Shown one piece after another: positions 59,979 to 64,000 of a stretch of 64,000 nt of DNA. Below the pieces are notes generated by a model. The model searched no databases, was not told the origin of the DNA, and worked only from the letters and a program-made list of their open reading frames with translations. Source of the DNA: Enterobacter sp. Bisph1 (lineage in GTDB: Bacteria; Pseudomonadota; Gammaproteobacteria; Enterobacterales; Enterobacteriaceae); NCBI RefSeq assembly GCF_000814905.1, contig NZ_JXAG01000025.1:1-64000 (forward strand), written 5' to 3'. How positions within the stretch are numbered: the stretch's first letter is position 1; every line of letters starts with the position of its first letter. A program made the position numbers and the translations under genes.

Positions 59979-61234
59979 CCACTCAACTTGAACAAGCCTG
60001 GGAAATTGCTAAACAGCGTTTCGCTGCCGTAGGTATTGATGTCGAGGAGGCGCTGCGCCAGCTCGATCGCCTGCCGGTTTCCATGCACTGCTGGCAGGGC
60101 GATGACGTAGCCGGTTTCGAAAACCCGGAAGGCAACCTGACCGGCGGCATTCAGGCCACCGGTAACTACCCAGGCAAAGCGCGTAATGCAACGGAACTGC
60201 GCGCCGATCTTGAACAGGCCCTGAGCCTGATCCCCGGCCCGAAACGCCTGAACCTGCACGCAATTTATCTTGAGTCAGATGCCCCGGTTAGCCGTAATGA
60301 AATCAAACCTGAACATTTCAAAAATTGGGTTGAGTGGGCAAAAGCCAACAAATTGGGGCTGGATTTTAACCCGTCCTGCTTCTCGCATCCGCTGAGCGCC
60401 GACGGTTTTACCCTCTCCCATGCCAACGACGAGATCCGCCAGTTCTGGATCGACCATGTGAAAGCCAGCCGCCGCGTTTCCGCTTACTTTGGTGAACAGC
60501 TGGGTACGCCGTCGGTAATGAATATCTGGATCCCGGACGGTATGAAAGATGTCACCGTTGACCGCCTCGCCCCGCGTCAGCGTCTGCTGAATGCGCTGGA
60601 TGAAGCGATCGGTGAAAAACTGAACCCGGCACATCATATCGACGCCGTAGAGAGCAAACTGTTCGGTATCGGCGCAGAGAGCTACACCGTAGGCTCTAAC
60701 GAGTTCTATATGGGCTACGCCACCAGCCGCCAGACCGCCCTCTGCCTGGATGCGGGCCACTTCCACCCGACGGAAGTGATCTCCGACAAAATCTCCGCCG
60801 CCATGCTCTATGTTCCGCGCCTGCTGCTGCACGTTAGCCGCCCGGTACGCTGGGACAGCGACCACGTTGTGCTGCTGGATGACGAAACCCAGGCCATCGC
60901 CAGCGAAATTATCCGCCACAAACTGTTCGATCGCGTGCATATCGGCCTCGACTTCTTCGACGCCTCCATTAACCGCATCGCCGCCTGGGTTATCGGTACG
61001 CGCAACATGAAAAAAGCCCTGCTGCGCGCCCTGCTGGAGCCGGTTGAACAGCTGCGCGCACTGGAAGCCGAAGGTGATTACACCGCGCGCCTGGCGCTGC
61101 TGGAAGAGCAAAAATCCCTGCCGTGGCAAGCGGTGTGGGAGATGTACTGCCAGCGTCACGATACGCCCGTCGGCGGCCAATGGCTGGAAAGCGTTCGCGC
61201 TTATGAGAAAGACGTATTAAGCAAACGTGGCTAA
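59975..61234 (+). CDS. rhaA: L-rhamnose isomerase
   Basis: RhaA converts L-rhamnose to L-rhamnulose, the first catabolic step; it is a metal-dependent (Mn/Zn) tetrameric TIM barrel. The 419-aa product starts [20 protein letters not shown]. Metal-site stretches are [40 protein letters not shown] and [20 protein letters not shown]. It is translationally coupled to rhaB through an ATGA overlap, and a REP-like hairpin separates it from rhaD. Confidence 0.97.
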   Translation: MTTQLEQAWEIAKQRFAAVGIDVEEALRQLDRLPVSMHCWQGDDVAGFENPEGNLTGGIQATGNYPGKARNATELRADLEQALSLIPGPKRLNLHAIYLESDAPVSRNEIKPEHFKNWVEWAKANKLGLDFNPSCFSHPLSADGFTLSHANDEIRQFWIDHVKASRRVSAYFGEQLGTPSVMNIWIPDGMKDVTVDRLAPRQRLLNALDEAIGEKLNPAHHIDAVESKLFGIGAESYTVGSNEFYMGYATSRQTALCLDAGHFHPTEVISDKISAAMLYVPRLLLHVSRPVRWDSDHVVLLDDETQAIASEIIRHKLFDRVHIGLDFFDASINRIAAWVIGTRNMKKALLRALLEPVEQLRALEAEGDYTARLALLEEQKSLPWQAVWEMYCQRHDTPVGGQWLESVRAYEKDVLSKRG

Positions 61235-61252
61235 TCGCCGCGCATCAATCAG

Positions 61253-61278
61253 ACCCGGTAAGCGCAGCGCTACCGGGT
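61253..61278. repeat. REP-like hairpin between rhaA and rhaD
   Basis: ACCCGGTA-AGCGCAGCGC-TACCGGGT is an imperfect palindrome of the type found as REP elements in Enterobacter and Klebsiella relatives. It may lower rhaD expression relative to rhaBA. Confidence 0.7.
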
Positions 61279-61300
61279 AATTAACAGGAAACAGAAGACT

Positions 61301-62131
61301 ATGCAGACCATCACCGATTCCTGGTTCGTCCAGGGGATGATTAAAGCCACCTCGGACGCCTGGCTGAAAGGCTGGGATGAACGCAACGGCGGCAACCTGA
61401 CGCTGCGCCTGGACGAGGCGGATATTGCGCCCTTCGCCGCCGATTTTGCGCAAAAGCCGCGCTATATTGCCCTGAGCCAACCGATGCCGCTGCTGGCCAA
61501 TACGCCGTTTATCGTCACCGGTTCCGGTAAATTTTTCCGCAATGTTCAGCTCGATCCGGCGGCCAACTTAGGCGTGGTGAAAGTCGACAGCGACGGCGCG
61601 GGTTACCATATTCTGTGGGGCCTGGAGCATGAAGCGGTACCGACCTCCGAACTTCCGGCGCACTTCTTGTCCCACTGTGAGCGTATCAAAGCGACCGGCG
61701 GCAAAGATCGCGTGATCATGCACTGCCACGCCACCAACCTGATCGCCCTGACCTACGTGCTGGAAAACCGCACCGATGTGATTACCCGCAAACTGTGGGA
61801 AGGCAGCACTGAATGTCTGGTGGTGTTCCCGGACGGCGTGGGCATTCTGCCGTGGATGGTGCCGGGTACCGATGAGATCGGCCAGGCCACCGCGTCGGAG
61901 ATGCAAAAACATTCGCTGGTGCTGTGGCCGTTCCACGGCGTTTTTGGCAGCGGGCCGACCCTCGACGAAGCCTTTGGTCTGATCGACACCGCCGAGAAGT
62001 CCGCCGAAGTGCTGGTAAAAATCTATTCGATGGGCGGTATGAAGCAGACCATCACCCAGCAAGAACTGATTGCGCTGGGCAAACGCTTTGGCGTGACGCC
62101 GCTGCAGTCCGCATTAGACCTGTATAAATAA
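61301..62131 (+). CDS. rhaD: Rhamnulose-1-phosphate aldolase
   Basis: RhaD splits rhamnulose 1-phosphate to dihydroxyacetone phosphate and L-lactaldehyde; it is a zinc class II aldolase. The 276-aa protein starts [20 protein letters not shown]. The zinc ligands are in [15 protein letters not shown] (two His, near residue 142) and [18 protein letters not shown] (third His, near 213), and NGGNLTLRL carries the phosphate-binding Gly/Asn. It is the last of rhaBAD, followed by the ABC transporter genes on the same strand. Confidence 0.97.
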   Translation: MQTITDSWFVQGMIKATSDAWLKGWDERNGGNLTLRLDEADIAPFAADFAQKPRYIALSQPMPLLANTPFIVTGSGKFFRNVQLDPAANLGVVKVDSDGAGYHILWGLEHEAVPTSELPAHFLSHCERIKATGGKDRVIMHCHATNLIALTYVLENRTDVITRKLWEGSTECLVVFPDGVGILPWMVPGTDEIGQATASEMQKHSLVLWPFHGVFGSGPTLDEAFGLIDTAEKSAEVLVKIYSMGGMKQTITQQELIALGKRFGVTPLQSALDLYK

Positions 62132-62212
62132 CAACATCGCGCCCCGCTCACTGAGACGGGGCGAACCTCACCTGCAAGCCCTACAAACACTAACTCTCGT
62201 GGAGTAAAAGCA

Positions 62213-63199
62213 ATGAAAACAAAAGCAAGCTTGATCCTCACCGTTGCCATTCTGGCGTTGTCCGGTTCCGCTTTAGCTGAAGTAAAAATTGCCCTCGTGG
62301 CGAAATCTTTAGGTAATGGCTTTTTTGAAGCAGCAAACACCGGCGCGCAGGAGGCAGCCAAAGAGTTAGGCGATGTGAAAGTGATTTACACCGGCCCAAC
62401 CACCACTACCGCCGAAGCGCAGATCGAAGTCCTGAACGGGCTGATCGCCCAGGGCGTCGATGCGATCGCCATTTCCGCTAACGATCCGGACGCCGTTGTG
62501 CCGGTATTGAAAAAAGCGATGCAGCGTGGGATTAAAGTCGTCTCCTGGGATTCCGGCGTGGCGAAAGCCGGGCGGCAGATCCACCTGAACCCGTCGAACA
62601 ATGCGCTGATTGGCGAAACCAACGTCAAACTGGCCGCCGATGCGCTCAAAGCGCTGAATGTTGAAAAAGGCGATGTCGCTATTCTGAGCGCCACGCCGAC
62701 CTCCACCAACCAGAACATCTGGATTGCGGAGATGAAAAAAATCCTGCCGAAGTATCCGTCGATTAATCTGGTGACCGTCGCGTATGGCGACGATCTCTCC
62801 GATAAGAGCTACCGCGAAGCGGTCGGCTTACTGAAGTCTTACCCGGACCTGAAAGTGATTGTCTCCCCTTCGTCAGTGGGCATTGTGGCTGCGGCGCAGG
62901 CGGTAAAAGATCAGGGCAAGATTGGCAAAGTGTACGTAACCGGCCTTGGTTTGCCATCTGAAATGGCGGGTGCCATTAAATCCGGTGCCAGTAAAAGCTT
63001 CGCTATCTGGAATCCTATCGATCTGGGCTATGCCGCGACTTACTTAGCGGACGATTTAGTAAAAGGCACGGCGACCAAAGAGGAAGCCAGCATGGGTAAA
63101 CTCGGCAAAGTGAAGCTGGATGCTGACGGCAGCGGCGCGATGGCTGAGCCGTTCGTCTACGATGCCAGCAATATTGATAAGTTCTCGAAGATTTTCTAA
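62213..63199 (+). CDS. Rhamnose-type sugar ABC transporter binding protein
   Basis: This is a periplasmic sugar-binding protein of the ribose/LsrB cluster. The 328-aa precursor has signal peptide MKTKASLILTVAILALSGSALA|EV, a Peripla_BP_4 domain with VKIALVAKSLGNGFFEAANT, DAIAISANDPDAVVPVLKKA and VTGLGLPSEMAGAIKSG. Its closest recalled relatives are rhamnose-binding proteins called RhaS in rhizobia; the symbol is left blank because rhaS here names the regulator. It lies 81 bp after rhaD, so L-rhamnose is the likely ligand. Confidence 0.85.
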   Translation: MKTKASLILTVAILALSGSALAEVKIALVAKSLGNGFFEAANTGAQEAAKELGDVKVIYTGPTTTTAEAQIEVLNGLIAQGVDAIAISANDPDAVVPVLKKAMQRGIKVVSWDSGVAKAGRQIHLNPSNNALIGETNVKLAADALKALNVEKGDVAILSATPTSTNQNIWIAEMKKILPKYPSINLVTVAYGDDLSDKSYREAVGLLKSYPDLKVIVSPSSVGIVAAAQAVKDQGKIGKVYVTGLGLPSEMAGAIKSGASKSFAIWNPIDLGYAATYLADDLVKGTATKEEASMGKLGKVKLDADGSGAMAEPFVYDASNIDKFSKIF

Positions 63200-63211
63200 T
63201 CCCTTTCCGCC

Positions 63212-63231
63212 CTCTCTTGCGGGAGAGGGTA
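63212..63231 (+). repeat. Dispersed CCCTCTC-type hairpin before the ABC ATPase gene
   Basis: CCCTCTC-TTGCGG-GAGAGGG lies between the binding-protein gene and the ATPase gene without a T run. It may protect the upstream mRNA and so raise binding-protein yield, as such intercistronic stems often do. Confidence 0.65.
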
Positions 63232-63247
63232 AAACTGGAGAACTATC

Positions 63248-64000
63248 ATGACGGCATCCACCCCTTTGCTGTCGCTTAAGGGCATCACCAAAATTTTTCC
63301 CGGTGTGCGCGCCCTTGAGAATGTACAGCTCGATCTCTGGCCCGGAAAAGTCACCGCCTTGATCGGTGAAAACGGTGCGGGGAAATCCACACTGGTCAAA
63401 GTGATGACCGGTATATATCAGCCCGAAGAGGGCGAGATTCTCTATAAGGCGATTCCCATCTCTCTGCCCACGCCCGAAGCGGCGCATAAAGTGGGGATCA
63501 CCGCTATTCATCAGGAAACCGTGCTGTTCGACGAGTTATCGGTCACCGAGAACATCTTTGTCGGGCACTATTTATATCAGGGTTGGTTGAAGAAACTCGA
63601 CTGGCCCGCCATGCACCAGCAGGCGCAGGGGATTTTGCGTCGGCTGGAAGTGCAAATTGACCCGCGTGCGACGCTGAAAACCTTAAGTATTGCCCAGCGC
63701 CATATGGTGGCGATTGCCCGTGCGCTGTCGTTTGAAGCGCAGGTGGTGATCCTCGACGAACCCACCGCGGCACTCTCGCAGCATGAGATTCTGGAGTTCT
63801 ACCAAATCGTTGAGCGCCTGAAGCAGGAAGGCAAAGCGATCCTCTTTATCTCCCACAAGTTCGATGAAATTTTCGAGCTGGCGGATCACTACACCATTTT
63901 ACGCGACGGCGTATATGTCGATTCTGGTGCTATCAACGACATTACCGAAGAGCGGATGGTAGCGATGATGGTGGGCCGCGCCATTAACCAGAGCTTCCCA
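63248..64000 (+). CDS. Sugar ABC transporter ATP-binding protein (5' part, cut by window end)
   Basis: The reading frame is open from ATG 63248 to the window edge (251 codons, no stop). MTASTPLLSLKGITKIFPGV begins the first of the two ATPase halves expected for RbsA/LsrA-type proteins of about 500 aa. Walker A is GENGAGKSTLVKVM (near residue 38), the signature is the sugar-transporter variant LSIAQRHMVAIARAL, Walker B is VVILDEPTAALSQ, and the H-loop is FISHKFDEI. It is 48 bp after the binding-protein gene and is the likely energiser of rhamnose uptake; permease genes should follow outside the window. Confidence 0.9.
   Translation, partial: MTASTPLLSLKGITKIFPGVRALENVQLDLWPGKVTALIGENGAGKSTLVKVMTGIYQPEEGEILYKAIPISLPTPEAAHKVGITAIHQETVLFDELSVTENIFVGHYLYQGWLKKLDWPAMHQQAQGILRRLEVQIDPRATLKTLSIAQRHMVAIARALSFEAQVVILDEPTAALSQHEILEFYQIVERLKQEGKAILFISHKFDEIFELADHYTILRDGVYVDSGAINDITEERMVAMMVGRAINQSFP

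Overview
The window is chromosomal DNA of a member of the Enterobacteriaceae. Protein sequences are near-identical in length and motif to the Escherichia coli proteins of the murI-btuB-oxyR-arg-met-ftsN-glp-cpx-sodA-rha segment, gene order follows the E. coli map in the opposite orientation, and E. coli-type signals are present (MET boxes, ARG boxes, CpxR and KdgR boxes, a cobalamin riboswitch, the sRNAs OxyS and CpxQ). The moderately high G+C content and extra genes (an SLC13 transporter, a DapA-family aldolase, a rhamnose ABC transporter) suggest the Enterobacter/Kosakonia/Klebsiella side of the family rather than E. coli itself. The exact genus cannot be fixed from sequence reading alone.

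Layout, left to right. 1-3150: the start of an rRNA operon (leader, boxA, P2 and P1 promoters) leaving the window leftward, murI, and btuB with its B12 riboswitch. 3273-8140: trmA, yijD, fabR, sthA, oxyR and the divergent sRNA OxyS. 8147-12757: the arginine cluster argCBH and divergent argE around a double ARG box. 13021-18617: ppc, yijO, fsaB, gldA, a much shorter version of the corresponding E. coli stretch (katG, frw/pfl, ptsA and eptC are not here). 18708-23982: methionine genes metF, metL, metB and the repressor metJ, with tandem MET boxes. 24024-24287: an intergenic stretch with a perfect CRP-type palindrome and a possible small transcript. 24288-33109: rpmE, priA, cytR, ftsN, hslVU (with a sigma-32 promoter), menA, rraA, zapB. 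33370-39951: glycerol genes glpFKX, fpr, yiiR, yiiQ, tpiA. 39991-45453: an SLC13-type transporter, cdh, sbp, pfkA, fieF.

45454-48675 is the one clear accessory island, inserted between fieF and cpxP, which are neighbours in E. coli. It is visibly A+T-richer and carries hicB with a frameshifted hicA, a six-copy 9-bp tandem repeat, two short open frames, and a two-gene operon: an unrecognised 198-aa protein followed by a HTH plus ImmA/IrrE-type metallopeptidase protein. The operon is preceded by a pair of 24-bp direct repeats that look like an autoregulatory operator. This module is the best candidate for an undescribed stress, defence or toxin-antitoxin type system.

48676-64000: cpxP with its 3'-derived sRNA CpxQ, cpxRA, yiiM, a DapA-family aldolase facing kdgT (with a KdgR box), sodA (Fur box), and the rhamnose locus. 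In that locus the symporter rhaT and the activators rhaR and rhaS lie left of the catabolic genes rhaBAD, which are followed by a periplasmic rhamnose-type binding protein and the beginning of its ABC ATPase, cut by the window end. The cell therefore seems able to take up rhamnose both by proton symport and by an ABC transporter.
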